A DNA stretch of 64,000 nucleotides from an uncultured Clostridia bacterium (GCA_904420015.1 CAJFTS010000044.1:1-64000), one strand, 5' to 3'; positions 24,601 to 33,460 are shown, counted from the stretch's first letter. Notes: generated by a model not told the origin, from the letters alone. Made by a program: numbers and translations.

Positions 24601-25994
24601 ACCATCTTTACCGCGCCGATTTCTGTAATCCGTTCGTTTTGCGCATTCAGTCCGGTGGTCTCCAGGTCAAAGACGATGAATTCCCCGTCAAAGGGCGTGT
24701 CTGCGTTGCCTGAAACGGCGGGGACCTCGTCGTTGACGTAATAAGCCTCCACCCCGTAAAGGATCTTGAAATCGTTTCCCACTGCGGCCGCCGCATTCAT
24801 CGCCTCCGGGAAGGCCTGCACCACGCCGTGGTCGGTCACCGCCACCGCCTTGTGCCCAAGGCTTGCGGCAAACTTGATGAGCTTTTCCGCCGGGGTCATC
24901 CCGTCCATGGCGGACATGTTGGTATGCATATGCAGCTCAACCCGCTTTTTCTCCGCCTTGTCCTCTTTTTTGCGCCGCTTGACAATGGAAATGTGTTTCG
25001 CGTCAAAGGTATATTCGTGTACATAGGTGTCATAGGTATACTGCCCCTTGAGCAGCACGCAGACCCCATTTTTCAGGTCCTCGAACTCTTGGAGCTTCTT
25101 CACCCTTCCGGTAAACTGCACGATCTTCACGGACGTGGAGGAAGTCAGGTCGGTAATGTTAAAGGAGGTGATACGCGCCTTGCCCGACTTGGTATCCCTC
25201 GACTCAAAATCGAAAATCTCACCCCAAACGGTATATTCCCCCGGTTCCGGCGGCAGGTCCTTGAGGGAAATCGGCGCTTCGGAAATGGGCTTTCCATATA
25301 CCACCTGGGCCGTCTCCATAAGGATGGGGAGATTCTTCGGCAAATTGCCCGGCATCCGGCGGGCCGGCGCCCGCCGTTTCGGAGCCGTCTGCTGGGGCGC
25401 AGGCGCCGGTATGCTCCCGGAGGCGTCGAAAGGCGCGTCCGGTTCCGGCGGCACATCCGCATCCATGGGGAACGGCGCCCCTTCTTCCTTGCGGGGCGGA
25501 GCGGGAATCACCTCGTCCGTTTCGGTCACTCCGGTAAAATCCACCTGCACCCGCCTGCCGTATTGCTCCAAAAGCAAGGCTGCAAGCGCCTTGTCGCAGC
25601 CGGTGGACTGCAAAATATTCAGCCCGCCGTGAGTGAGGGTGATGGTGACCGTTTCCCCGTCCACCGCCATACTTGCGCCCTCAAAGGTGCCGTTGACTGC
25701 GGCGTTCCTGCGCTTGAGGTAGAATACGACGCTGTCGAGTACCTCCGCGCATAGGGCCTGCGCCGGAAAGCGCGGCACAATCCGCACCGCCGCCGCACAC
25801 AGCCCCTTGGCAATTCCCTCCTCCGCCGCGCACAGGACGGAATGCGCAACAAAGCATGGAAACGCCGCCTGGATTTCCATGCTTTTATTTTTCTCCCGGT
25901 ATTTGATTTTTAAAATTTCACCGCAGGAAAGCGGCCCTTTTCCGCCATCCTCCTCTATGTAACCGCCGAATACCTCGGCAAACGTATTGCTCAA
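21627..25994 (-). CDS. polC: DNA polymerase III alpha subunit, PolC type
   Basis: The 1455-residue protein has the PolC domain order: an N-terminal domain, a Pro/Ala-rich linker (about 165-215), an OB fold (about 240-340), a PHP domain split around the exonuclease (HMHTNMSAMDG near 355, VTDHG), a DEDDh proofreading exonuclease (FDLETTGL near 440; HNAPFD; HRACDDA), and the C-family polymerase core with SRGSVGSSF, a zinc-type CPKC...CPKCG insert, the DIDLNFSGEYQ catalytic aspartates and helix-hairpin-helix C-terminus. PolC is the leading-strand replicase of low-GC Gram-positives. Translation probably begins at TTG 25994 (GGGTGG 6 nt upstream). It ends the pyrH-to-polC gene string, 20 nt after ispG. 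Confidence 0.97.
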   Translation of the reverse strand: MSNTFAEVFGGYIEEDGGKGPLSCGEILKIKYREKNKSMEIQAAFPCFVAHSVLCAAEEGIAKGLCAAAVRIVPRFPAQALCAEVLDSVVFYLKRRNAAVNGTFEGASMAVDGETVTITLTHGGLNILQSTGCDKALAALLLEQYGRRVQVDFTGVTETDEVIPAPPRKEEGAPFPMDADVPPEPDAPFDASGSIPAPAPQQTAPKRRAPARRMPGNLPKNLPILMETAQVVYGKPISEAPISLKDLPPEPGEYTVWGEIFDFESRDTKSGKARITSFNITDLTSSTSVKIVQFTGRVKKLQEFEDLKNGVCVLLKGQYTYDTYVHEYTFDAKHISIVKRRKKEDKAEKKRVELHMHTNMSAMDGMTPAEKLIKFAASLGHKAVAVTDHGVVQAFPEAMNAAAAVGNDFKILYGVEAYYVNDEVPAVSGNADTPFDGEFIVFDLETTGLNAQNERITEIGAVKMVNGERVAEFNTFVNPQMPIPQKITELTGITNDMVKDAPLEEEALKAFLDFCGEAPLVAHNAPFDTSFVKAAAKRCKLAYTSTSIDTVPICRKLLPNLRNHKLNTVADHLKLGKFNHHRACDDAAMLAAIFQKLLEMMKQESRVHTVGQINSALAGGDIKKLRPYHMIILAKNYVGLKNLYKLISLSNLKYYYKKPRIPRSELTRYREGLIIGSACEAGELYEAVSLGRQWGELCDIARFYDYLEIQPIANNEFMIRTGKAADEEELRKHNRTIVSLGEKLHIPVVATCDVHFQNKEDEVFRRILMAGQGFPDADYQPPLYFRTTDEMLREFSYLGEKKAYEVVVENTNKIADLCEPMRPIPEGTFPPSIEGSDEELQRICWAKAKEVYGDPLPKLVEDRLKRELDSIIKHGFSVMYITAQKLVADSEAHGYLVGSRGSVGSSFAATMAGISEVNPLSPHYVCPKCKHSEFITDGSIGSGFDLPPKNCPKCGTAYNRDGHEIPFETFLGFKGDKSPDIDLNFSGEYQPYAHKYTEELFGSENVFKAGTISTVAEKTAFGYVRKYLDEREMTVHKAEIARLTNGCTGVKRTTGQHPGGMVVVPRNKVVEDFTPVQHPADAADSDIVTTHFDFHAIHDTILKLDILGHDVPTIYKYLEEFTGIPVMEVSTSDEEVIKLFTSPEPLGVTAEEIDCETGTLSLPEMGTSFVRQMLIDSQPKSFADLLQISGLSHGTDVWLGNAQELIKNGTCTISEVIGTRDSIMTYLMHKGLDPSMAFKIMEITRKGKATKLLTEEHFTAMREHNVPQWYIDSCMKIKYMFPKAHAAAYVIAALRLGWYKVHKPVAYYAAYFTVRGGDFDAEAAVSGPAMVRRRMDAIKAKGKEATAKDQDLFSNLQIIMEMLARGITFLQVDLYKSDSHRYLIEDGKIRLPFGAVKGIGGSAAEALAAAKETGGKYISVDDLQNRAGVSKSVIESLAALHVLDGLPATSQMTLF

Positions 25995-26013
25995 TGTTAT
26001 CCACCCAAATCCC

Positions 26014-27063
26014 TTACATCCGTTCGATTTCCTTCACCAGTTCTTCCAAAAGCGCCTCCTCCGGCACCTTGCGGATGACCTTGCCCTTTTGGAAGAGGAG
26101 GCCGCAGCCGTCGCCCCCGGCGATGCCGATGTCCGCATCCTTCGCTTCTCCCGGCCCGTTGACGGCACAGCCCATAATCGCCACCTTCAGATCCTTTTCA
26201 CAGCCGCGCAGCCGTTCCTCCGCCGCGTTGGCCAGCGCGATCAGGTCGATTTTGGTTCGCCCGCAGGTAGGACAGGAGACAAACCGGATCCCCCCTTTGC
26301 GGATTCCCAGACCCTTGAGCAAATCCTTTGCGGCATAAACCTCCCGCACCGGGTCCGCCGTTAGGGAGACGCGGATGGTATCCCCGATGCCGTGCAGCAG
26401 CAGCGACCCAATCCCGGCCGCCGATTTGATGAGTCCCATCCGTTCGGTCCCGGCTTCGGTCACCCCCAGGTGCAGCGGATAACCGCACGCCTGCGCCGTC
26501 AGCTCATAGGCGCGCACCATCGTAGCCACCTCGGAGGATTTGATGGACAGGACGATATCGGTAAAATCATTCTGTTCCAAAAGGGACGCATGGTAAAGGG
26601 CGCTGTCCCGCATGGCTTCGGCGGTTACCCCGCCGTACCGGGCCAAAACCTCCTTTTCCAGGGAGCCGGAGTTGACCCCGATACGAATGGGAACCGATGC
26701 GTTCACGCAGGCCTTCGCCACCGCCCTGACCCGGTCCTCCGAGCCGATGTTTCCGGGATTGATCCGGATTTTGTCCACACCCGCCGCCACCGCCTCCAGC
26801 GCCAGCCGGTAATCAAAATGGATGTCCGCCACGATGGGGACCGCTACCGCTTCCTTGAGTGCGGCAATCAACCGGACCGCCTTTTGATCCGGCACCGCCG
26901 CCCGGATGATCTCGCACCCGGCCGCCTCCAATTCCTTGGCCTGCCGCACGCTCCCCTCGATGTCATGGGCGGGCGTGTTGAGCATGGACTGAATGGAGAC
27001 CGGAGCATCGCCGCCCACCGGAATACGCCCCACCCATACCTGTTTTGCGTTCCTTCGTTTCAT
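26014..27063 (-). CDS. ispG: 4-hydroxy-3-methylbut-2-enyl diphosphate synthase
   Basis: The ATG at 27063 has GGAGGATAG just upstream; longer starts overlap rseP. The 349-residue protein has the TIM-barrel part (VSIQSMLNT, VADIHFDYRLA, KIRINPGN) and the C-terminal 4Fe-4S domain with CPTCGRT and MGCAVNGPGE cysteines. It makes HMBPP from MEcPP, the penultimate step of the MEP isoprenoid pathway, whose dxr step is encoded two genes upstream. The short bacterial form without insert is present. Confidence 0.96.
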   Translation of the reverse strand: MKRRNAKQVWVGRIPVGGDAPVSIQSMLNTPAHDIEGSVRQAKELEAAGCEIIRAAVPDQKAVRLIAALKEAVAVPIVADIHFDYRLALEAVAAGVDKIRINPGNIGSEDRVRAVAKACVNASVPIRIGVNSGSLEKEVLARYGGVTAEAMRDSALYHASLLEQNDFTDIVLSIKSSEVATMVRAYELTAQACGYPLHLGVTEAGTERMGLIKSAAGIGSLLLHGIGDTIRVSLTADPVREVYAAKDLLKGLGIRKGGIRFVSCPTCGRTKIDLIALANAAEERLRGCEKDLKVAIMGCAVNGPGEAKDADIGIAGGDGCGLLFQKGKVIRKVPEEALLEELVKEIERM

Positions 27064-27064
27064 G

Positions 27065-28114
27065 CTATCCTCCGGTTGCAATGCGCACAATATCGTTGAA
27101 GGTCACCGCGACCATCAACAGAATCAGCAGCAAGAAGCTGGCCGCGTTGACATACCCCTCATACTTGGGATTGAGCGGCTTGCGGCGAAACGCTTCAATG
27201 ATTAAAAAGACCAGCCGCCCGCCGTCCAGAGCCGGAATCGGCAGCAGGTTGAACACCCCTAAGTTTACAGTGATAAGCGCCACCACAAACAGGAACTGAT
27301 CCCAGCCCATAAAAGCTGCCTGGCTGATGGCGTCCGCTGTTCCTACCGGGCCGGAAAGCTGCTCGAGCCCCACGTTCCCGGTCACCAGGTCGATCAGGCT
27401 CGCCCATACCAGCCGCGCCACCGACAGGGTTTGCAGCGCCCCGTGCTTTATGACCGAACCGAAATTTTTGTCCTCCGGATATACCTTGAAGCTCTGCCCG
27501 ATGTTCTGGATATAAAGCTTCCCGTCCTCCCCAAGGGTAGTGGGAAACTCTACGCCGGTCAGCGTGACGGCCTGGCCGTTTCGGATAACGCCGATGTCCA
27601 CCACGCCGTCGTTATCCCGCAAAAGGTTGAAAGAGATGTCGTAATCCACATAGACCGGCGAGCCGTTGATGGAGGTGATCTGATCTCCCACCTCCAGCTT
27701 GTTCTCCGATGCAAAGGTCACATCTACCCGCGCCACCGTCGTGGACGCCAGATACTGCCCGCCGAAACAGGCGTTCATAATGCACAGCAGGAGAAATCCC
27801 AGCAGTATATTCATGAAAGCGCCGGCTATGCAGATAAGCACCCGCCGCCAGACCGGCTTTCGGTTGAATGCACGGTCGTCGTCGCTTTCCGTATTTTCCC
27901 CTTCCATGGCCACAAAGCCGCCTACCGGAAGGGCACGGAGCGCATAGGTTGTCTCCCCATGCTTCTTTTTGAGTAAAGTCGGCCCCATACCGATGGCAAA
28001 TTCATTGACCTTGACCTTCATGGCCTTGGCCGCAAGGAAATGCCCCAATTCGTGAAAGAAAATCAGAAATCCAAATACCAAAACGGCAATGACAATGGTG
28101 AGTACGACGTTGAT
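27065..28114 (-). CDS. rseP: RIP metalloprotease RseP/RasP
   Basis: The membrane protease has the zinc motif HELGH near its N-terminus (FFHELGHFLAAK), the VNEFAIGMGP segment, one PDZ domain in the middle (VGDQITSINGSPV) and the C-terminal NLLPIPALDGGRL motif supplying the third zinc ligand. Site-2 proteases cleave membrane-bound anti-sigma factors and leftover signal peptides. No ATG, GTG or TTG occurs where the family N-terminus demands one: GGAGGG (28121-28126) is followed after 6 nt by ATC (28112-28114), beginning a sequence that aligns with the usual first helix. ATC initiation is therefore proposed (349 residues); the only alternatives are a TTG far upstream inside dxr or a TTG inside the first helix. 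Confidence 0.85.
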   Translation of the reverse strand: MNVVLTIVIAVLVFGFLIFFHELGHFLAAKAMKVKVNEFAIGMGPTLLKKKHGETTYALRALPVGGFVAMEGENTESDDDRAFNRKPVWRRVLICIAGAFMNILLGFLLLCIMNACFGGQYLASTTVARVDVTFASENKLEVGDQITSINGSPVYVDYDISFNLLRDNDGVVDIGVIRNGQAVTLTGVEFPTTLGEDGKLYIQNIGQSFKVYPEDKNFGSVIKHGALQTLSVARLVWASLIDLVTGNVGLEQLSGPVGTADAISQAAFMGWDQFLFVVALITVNLGVFNLLPIPALDGGRLVFLIIEAFRRKPLNPKYEGYVNAASFLLLILLMVAVTFNDIVRIATGG

Positions 28115-28133
28115 AGCGATCCCTCCGTTTCCA

Positions 28134-29279
28134 TCAGATGGATGAACGTACCTGGGCGCGGGCGGCCGAATCGGCCTCAAGCACCTGCTCCAAGGTGGGA
28201 CGTTCCACCTTCGGCTGTCCTTGCATGGCCCTCTCCACCAGGTCCGCAATGTCTAAAAACCCGATTTTTCCTTCTAAAAACAGAGCCACCGCCTGCTCAT
28301 TGGCGCCGTTGGCCGTAGCGGGGAAAAGCCCTCCCCGCCGAATGGCTTCCCGGCAGATGGGCAGGCAGCGGAAAGTATCTTCATCCGGCTTGGAGAACGT
28401 CAAAGCCGGGTAATTGTCAAAATTCAGTTCCTCCACCGGGCTTTTGATCCGGTTGGGATAGGTCAGGGCATACTGGATGGGAATGCGCATATCCGGAACC
28501 CCCATTTGCGCAATCACCGAATGGTCGTCGTATTCCACCATGGAATGGACGACGCTTTCCCGATGCACCACGATGTGCACCTGTTCAGGAGTCAATCCGA
28601 AAAGCCACACCGCTTCAATCAGCTCCAGGCCCTTGTTCATCAAAGTGGCCGAGTCGATGGTGATCTTCGCCCCCATCTCCCAATTGGGATGCCTGAGAGC
28701 CTGGGCGGGGGTAATCTCCTTCAATTCCTCCCTGGTTTTGCCGAAAAACGGACCGCCCGAGGCGGTCAGAAGAATCCGTTTCAACGCGCCGTTTGGCGCC
28801 TTTCCCTGTAAGCACTGAAAAATGGCGGAATGCTCGCTGTCCACCGGCAGGATTTCCACCCCGGCCTTTCTTGCCGCATCCATGACAAGGGAACCTCCGG
28901 CCACCAGCGTTTCCTTGTTTGCCAGCGCCAGCCTTCTGTTCCCCGCCTCAATGGCGGCCATGGTAGGCAAAAGTCCCGCGATGCCGACCACAGCGTTGAG
29001 CACCGTGTCCACATCCGCAAGCTGTGCCGCCTCGCAGACGCCCCGAGGCCCCGAACCAATCCGGCAGCCGGTGTCGGCCACCCGCACCTTCAAATCCCTT
29101 GCCGCCGCTTCGTCCGAAAGAGCGGCATATTCCGGCCGGTACCGTCGGATTTGCTCCTCCATCCGCTTGATGCTGCGGTGGGCCGTCAGCGCCGCCACCT
29201 TCCCCTGCGTGCAGTCGACCACATCCAGTGCCTGCGTCCCGATGGAGCCGGTCGAGCCTAAAAGCGAAATCCGTCCCAT
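28134..29279 (-). CDS. dxr: 1-deoxy-D-xylulose 5-phosphate reductoisomerase
   Basis: The 381-residue enzyme has the N-terminal NADPH-binding GSTGSIG turn, the LANKETLVAGG segment, the metal-binding DSEHSAIFQCL segment, the flexible catalytic loop (LTASGGPF) and the ATLMNKGLE/E and C-terminal helical domain. It converts DXP to MEP, the first committed step of the MEP pathway. GGAGGAAGC precedes the ATG. Flanked by cdsA upstream and rseP downstream as in many Firmicutes. Confidence 0.97.
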   Translation of the reverse strand: MGRISLLGSTGSIGTQALDVVDCTQGKVAALTAHRSIKRMEEQIRRYRPEYAALSDEAAARDLKVRVADTGCRIGSGPRGVCEAAQLADVDTVLNAVVGIAGLLPTMAAIEAGNRRLALANKETLVAGGSLVMDAARKAGVEILPVDSEHSAIFQCLQGKAPNGALKRILLTASGGPFFGKTREELKEITPAQALRHPNWEMGAKITIDSATLMNKGLELIEAVWLFGLTPEQVHIVVHRESVVHSMVEYDDHSVIAQMGVPDMRIPIQYALTYPNRIKSPVEELNFDNYPALTFSKPDEDTFRCLPICREAIRRGGLFPATANGANEQAVALFLEGKIGFLDIADLVERAMQGQPKVERPTLEQVLEADSAARAQVRSSI

Positions 29280-29312
29280 AGCTTCCTCCGATATTCTAGC
29301 ATTTCCATAAAC

Positions 29313-30122
29313 TTAGGAGATAAACGGAATAAAATATACCGCGCAATAAATCAGCGGGGTAACAAAGACAAAGCTGTCGAACCGGTCGAGCATACCGCCG
29401 TGGCCCGGCAGAAGGTTGCCGTAGTCCTTGACGTGGCAGTTGCGTTTAACCAGAGAAGCGGCCAGGTCGCCCACCATCCCCACCAGCGAGCAGGGAATGG
29501 AAAGCAGCACCAGCATCCATACGGACACACTGGCCGTATCGCCCAGGAAAAACCGCTGATAAATCCACGCAGCCAGCGCAAAACAAAGAATACAGCTAAG
29601 AAAGCCGCCGATGGCGCCCTCCACCGTTTTTTTTGGGCTGATGCGTTCGATGAGCTTGTGTTTCCCCCAAAAGCTGCCGATAAAATAAGCCCCGATATCC
29701 GTTACCCATGACCCGATCATCGCCAAAAACAGATAAAAGAGACCATGCTCGTTAAAGTCCCGCAGGTAAACCGTCGCCGCCATACCAAATGGAACAATAA
29801 GCAGCATCGGGAACACGGTGCCGACCTTTTCAAAATGCAGGCTGTTTTTGCTGAAAATCAGAACCACAAAAATTAGGGCGGTAAAGAAAAAGCTCAAGAA
29901 GGAGAAATACGAAAAGCTGACAAAGGGGACGCCTGCGGCAAACAAGATACAAACCGCCAAAAACGCCGGATTTTTGTGAAGCCCCGCCGCCTGCAGCACT
30001 TCAAAGACCGAGACGGCCGAAATGACGGCAATGACCAAATTAAAGACCAGCGTATTGTAGAAGAACAGTATCGGCAAAAGTAGGATGGCGCACAGCGCCC
30101 CCGTAATGATACGTTGTTTCAT
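29313..30122 (-). CDS. cdsA: Phosphatidate cytidylyltransferase
   Basis: The 269-residue integral membrane protein has about eight helices and the CdsA signature near the C-terminus (SLVKRNCHVKDYGNLLPGHGGMLDR region, read in pieces: KDYGNLLPGHGG, DRFDS). It makes CDP-diacylglycerol from phosphatidate and CTP for phospholipid synthesis. It lies between uppS (31 nt) and dxr (33 nt) in the conserved operon. Confidence 0.95.
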   Translation of the reverse strand: MKQRIITGALCAILLLPILFFYNTLVFNLVIAVISAVSVFEVLQAAGLHKNPAFLAVCILFAAGVPFVSFSYFSFLSFFFTALIFVVLIFSKNSLHFEKVGTVFPMLLIVPFGMAATVYLRDFNEHGLFYLFLAMIGSWVTDIGAYFIGSFWGKHKLIERISPKKTVEGAIGGFLSCILCFALAAWIYQRFFLGDTASVSVWMLVLLSIPCSLVGMVGDLAASLVKRNCHVKDYGNLLPGHGGMLDRFDSFVFVTPLIYCAVYFIPFIS

Positions 30123-30153
30123 AAAGACTCTCTCCAGCCAAAGGTTGCCCCGT

Positions 30154-30903
30154 TTATTTTGCGGCCTCTTCTACGACCCCGCCGAACCGGCGGTTGCGCC
30201 TGGCGAATTCCGCAATCGCCCGGTCGATATGCTCGGGTTTAAAATCCGGCCATAATATGTTATCGAACAAAAACTCGGAATATGCCGACTGCCACAGCAA
30301 AAAGTTTGAAATCCGCTGCTCGCCGCTTGGCCGGATGATCAGATCCGGGTCCGGCTGACCGGCGGTATAGAGATGGCTGCGCAAATCCTCCTCAGTCAGA
30401 GCGTCCGGGTCCAGCTTCCCTTCGGCGCACTGACGGGCAAGTGCCCGTGCCGCATGAAGGATCTCCATCCGCCCGCCGTAGTTGATGGCAATGTTGAGCA
30501 CCATACCGGGCTTGTCCTTGGTAGCCTCCTCCGCCCTGGCCATCAGCTGCTGCAGATCCTGCGACAGCACCGACCGGTCCCCGATGAAACGGGTAACGAT
30601 GGTTTCATCCGCAAAATCCCGCAGGGCCTCTTCCAAATAATCGTGGAACAGCTTCATCAGCGCATCAATCTCATCCTGAGGCCGTTTCCAGTTTTCTGTC
30701 GAAAAGGCGTATACCGTCAGATAGCCGATCCCGATCTGGTTGCAGTAACGGGCGATTTTTCGAAACGTCTGCCCACCCGCCTGATGCCCGGCCTTTCTGG
30801 GTAAAAGCCGCTTTTTCGCCCACCGGCCGTTGCCGTCCATAATGATGGCAATGTGCCTTGGGAGCGGCGTCCCCTCCGGCAGCGCATTCTTCTTTTCAAA
30901 CAT
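30154..30903 (-). CDS. uppS: Isoprenyl (undecaprenyl diphosphate) synthase
   Basis: The 249-residue cis-prenyltransferase shows region I HIAIIMDGNGRWAK with the catalytic Asp at 23, GHQAG, the TVYAFSTENW segment and the C-terminal LIIRPSGEQRISNFLLWQ / EFLF / WPDF stretch. It condenses isopentenyl diphosphate onto farnesyl diphosphate to make the C55 lipid carrier of wall synthesis. GGAGGTCGGAAG precedes the ATG. Confidence 0.96.
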   Translation of the reverse strand: MFEKKNALPEGTPLPRHIAIIMDGNGRWAKKRLLPRKAGHQAGGQTFRKIARYCNQIGIGYLTVYAFSTENWKRPQDEIDALMKLFHDYLEEALRDFADETIVTRFIGDRSVLSQDLQQLMARAEEATKDKPGMVLNIAINYGGRMEILHAARALARQCAEGKLDPDALTEEDLRSHLYTAGQPDPDLIIRPSGEQRISNFLLWQSAYSEFLFDNILWPDFKPEHIDRAIAEFARRNRRFGGVVEEAAK

Positions 30904-30950
30904 CTTCCGACCTCCGTATCCACCGGCTTTTTCAATCTAGGCTATCATGT

Positions 30951-30980
30951 GCAAATGCCCCGGACTTCCGGGGCACCGCA
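30951..30980 (-). other. GC-rich hairpin between frr and uppS
   Basis: A TGCCCCGGA/TCCGGGGCA stem sits within an outer GTGC/GCAC pairing in the 97-nt frr-uppS gap. No T-run follows, so it more likely stabilises or processes mRNA than terminates it. Confidence 0.5.
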
Positions 30981-31000
30981 CACGTTTGTCCTATCTCGGA

Positions 31001-31555
31001 CTAGATTTCCATAATTTCCTTATCCTTGCTCTGGGCGATCTGATCCACTTCCTTGCAGTACTTATCCGTCAGGTCCTGAATCTTCTTCTCGCCCTGCTTG
31101 AGATCATCCTCCGTGATTTCCGAAGATTTCTTGAGCGCCTTGAGCTTTTCAATGGCGTCCCGGCGAACCGAACGAATGGCAATCTTCGCTTCCTCGCCCA
31201 TCTTGCTGATGTCCTTGACGATTTCCTTGCGGCGCTCTTCGGTCAAAGGCGGGAAAATCAGCCGGATGATCTTGCCGTCGCTTTGGGGATTGATCCCGAT
31301 ATCCGAAGTCTGGATCGCCTTCTCAATCGCACGTACGGTGGAAGCGTCCCAAGGCTGAATGGTCAGGGTGCGCGCCTCGGTCACCGAAACCGCCGCCATC
31401 TGGTTGATGGGGGTGGGGGTGCCGTAATAATCCACCCGCACCTTATCAAGTACCGCGGGATTGGCGCGGCCGGCACGGATTTCCGCATATTCCTCTTCGA
31501 GCACATGAATGGTTTTCTTCATGTGTACTTCCGTCTTTTCAAATACCTCTTTCAC
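31001..31555 (-). CDS. frr: Ribosome recycling factor
   Basis: The 184-residue protein is a complete RRF: three-helix bundle with the RAGRANPAVLD and the FPPLTEERRKE segments, and the small beta/alpha head domain (YYGTPTPINQMA). With EF-G it splits post-termination ribosomes. It starts at GTG 31555, with GGAGG 8 nt upstream, 3 nt after the pyrH stop. Confidence 0.97.
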   Translation of the reverse strand: MKEVFEKTEVHMKKTIHVLEEEYAEIRAGRANPAVLDKVRVDYYGTPTPINQMAAVSVTEARTLTIQPWDASTVRAIEKAIQTSDIGINPQSDGKIIRLIFPPLTEERRKEIVKDISKMGEEAKIAIRSVRRDAIEKLKALKKSSEITEDDLKQGEKKIQDLTDKYCKEVDQIAQSKDKEIMEI

Positions 31556-31558
31556 AGC

Positions 31559-32269
31559 TTAGTCCTCCTTCACGATTGTTCCGATATTCTCGCCCACCAG
31601 AGCGGATACAATGTTGTCGGGATTGTCCAAATTAAAGACCAAAATCGGGATATTGTTGTCCTTACAAAGGGAAGCGGCGGTGGAGTCCATCACCTGCAGC
31701 TCCTTGCTCAAAACCTCCAGGAAGGTCAGGGTATCCAGCTTGTTGGCATCGGGGTTCTTCCTCGGATCGGCGTCATATACGCCGTCCACGTTGGTCGCCT
31801 TCATGATGATGTCCGCATCGATTTCCGCCGCGCGCAGCGCCGCGGCGGTGTCGGTGGAAAAGAAGGGATTGCCCGTACCGCAGCCGAAAATCACCACACG
31901 GCCCTTTTCCAAATGCCGGACCGCACGGTTGCGGATATAAGGCTCGGCTACCTGCTGCATGGAAATCGCCGTCTGCACCCGCACCGGCACGCCCAGCTGT
32001 TCGAGCGCATCGGCCAAGGCAAGCGCATTGATTGCCGTGGCGAGCATCCCCATATGATCGGCCCGCGTCCGGTCCATCTTGCCGCTGGAACGGCCTCTCC
32101 AGAAGTTGCCGCCGCCCACAACGATACCGATTTCTACCCCCATATCCGCGCATTTCTTGACGGAACGGCAGATATTGAGCACCACGTCATAATCCAAGCC
32201 GAACTTTTGCTCTCCTGCCAGCGCCTCACCGCTGAGCTTCAAAAGCATCCGCTTATAAATTGGCTGCAT
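31559..32269 (-). CDS. pyrH: UMP kinase
   Basis: The ATG at 32269 has AAGGGTG upstream and is preferred to a GTG three codons earlier. The 236-residue amino-acid-kinase-fold protein has [19 protein letters not shown] and [15 protein letters not shown]. It phosphorylates UMP to UDP as a hexamer, typically activated by GTP. It is the first gene of an eight-gene operon here; rpsB and tsf, which often precede it, are not adjacent. Confidence 0.97.
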   Translation of the reverse strand: MQPIYKRMLLKLSGEALAGEQKFGLDYDVVLNICRSVKKCADMGVEIGIVVGGGNFWRGRSSGKMDRTRADHMGMLATAINALALADALEQLGVPVRVQTAISMQQVAEPYIRNRAVRHLEKGRVVIFGCGTGNPFFSTDTAAALRAAEIDADIIMKATNVDGVYDADPRKNPDANKLDTLTFLEVLSKELQVMDSTAASLCKDNNIPILVFNLDNPDNIVSALVGENIGTIVKED

Positions 32270-32310
32270 CGAAAACACCCTTTACTTTGTTCTTTTGTTT
32301 TGTCTATTTT

Positions 32311-32339
32311 ACTATATTTAACCGGCTGTGTAAAGTCAA
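32311..32339 (-). promoter_or_regulatory. pyrH: Promoter of the pyrH-polC operon
   Basis: Minus-strand TTGACT (32334-32339) and TATAGT (32311-32316) with a 17-nt spacer. Confidence 0.75.
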
Positions 32340-32392
32340 AACCACGTTTTTATCCGCATGGATCATCAAAGCCCATCTGAAACGGGGCAAAC

Positions 32393-32431
32393 AAAAAGGG
32401 GTATTTTATGCCTATACGCATAAAATACCCC
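32393..32431 (-). terminator. Terminator of the DUF624 gene
   Basis: A perfect 14-bp stem (GGGGTATTTTATGC/GCATAAAATACCCC, 6-nt loop) is followed by TTTTTG on the minus strand, 13 nt after the DUF624 stop. Confidence 0.85.
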
Positions 32432-32443
32432 AAAATTCAATTC

Positions 32444-33397
32444 CTAGGATTTCGACGGATCCGGCTTGCCAATGGGCTTTGCCGGCGCGGCCTCACCCTC
32501 TTCCTGCTCTTCCTCGTCGTCCTCTTCCTCCTCCTGCGCATCGATATAACCCCAGGTGCGCATGGAATCGGAAATCTCCTCCGGATGGTCGCGGTAGTAA
32601 GGGTCAACGACGTTCTTCTGGAAATAGGGATAGGCGATAAAATTAATATAAAAGCTGCCGAATGCAAAGGTAAAGAACAAAGAAATCGGGAATGCAAAGA
32701 AAAGCATCGGCTGGTAGTCCGCCGCCAGCAGCGCCAGAACCACCACGCACGGCACCACCACTACGCTGATGAGCAGGTTGCGGGGTACGCCCGCCAGCGC
32801 CAGACGAAAGGCGTTCTGATAGGTTTTCTTAATCGACAGCTTACATGACACAATGGACAGGTAAATATAATACTGCATAAAGGTAAAGATCAGCAGTGCA
32901 ATGACGGCAACCACAATGGCAACGTAAAAAATCATCTGGAAATTGGTGTTATCCTTGTTGAGGATATAAAAATAGGCCGCAAACCCAAGAATAGCATAGA
33001 CCACCCCGTTGATTAGGGAAGCCGCCAGGCCCTGCTTCCAGTTTTTCTTGGTGGCGCCGATAAAGTCGTGCCAAACGAACGCCTGCTCTTGGCGGGCGAA
33101 GTTGCGGGTTACGAAGGTAAGGCCGCAGGTGATCGGCCCGGAAAGCAGAAGGGTCAGCCCAATCGCCCCTAAATAAAACAAAGGCTGGGGCTCGGGGAAC
33201 GCATACAGCGTAATCAGCAGGCCGATAATCGGAATGGGCATCCAAAACAGGCAGTAGGACAAGTTGAGCAAAATCAGCTTCCAGAACTTGCGGAACAAAA
33301 CCTCAAAAAAGACGAAAAACGGCTGCTTTTGGGGTCCTCCCTTCTCCACGCCTTTTCCAGGCTTGTTGTAGTCGAGCAAACCAAAAAATCCTGCCAA
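32444..33397 (-). CDS. DUF624 (YesL-like) membrane protein with acidic tail
   Basis: The 317-residue protein has six hydrophobic segments (about 40-62, 72-95, 125-147, 155-178, 200-222, 228-250) with the DUF624 pattern: FF..LF.KFWKLI..N..Y at the N-terminus and the SGPIT.G.T...RN.ARQE segment. The last 35 residues are strongly acidic (runs of Glu/Asp). YesL-type proteins often lie near carbohydrate systems, but no role is established. Start is TTG 33397 with AAAGGAG about 10 nt upstream. It is followed by a terminator; upstream neighbour is xerD. Confidence 0.75.
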   Translation of the reverse strand: MAGFFGLLDYNKPGKGVEKGGPQKQPFFVFFEVLFRKFWKLILLNLSYCLFWMPIPIIGLLITLYAFPEPQPLFYLGAIGLTLLLSGPITCGLTFVTRNFARQEQAFVWHDFIGATKKNWKQGLAASLINGVVYAILGFAAYFYILNKDNTNFQMIFYVAIVVAVIALLIFTFMQYYIYLSIVSCKLSIKKTYQNAFRLALAGVPRNLLISVVVVPCVVVLALLAADYQPMLFFAFPISLFFTFAFGSFYINFIAYPYFQKNVVDPYYRDHPEEISDSMRTWGYIDAQEEEEDDEEEQEEGEAAPAKPIGKPDPSKS

Positions 33398-33460
33398 TGC
33401 GTTACAACTCCTTTGTCATTCAAACGTCCGGGCAAAACGGCGGGCCGCACCTCACCCGTC

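Noticed and set aside
30947..32380. 477-codon plus-strand frame opposite frr and pyrH
   Set aside because: Antisense to two conserved genes and across the pyrH promoter and start; no ribosome site.
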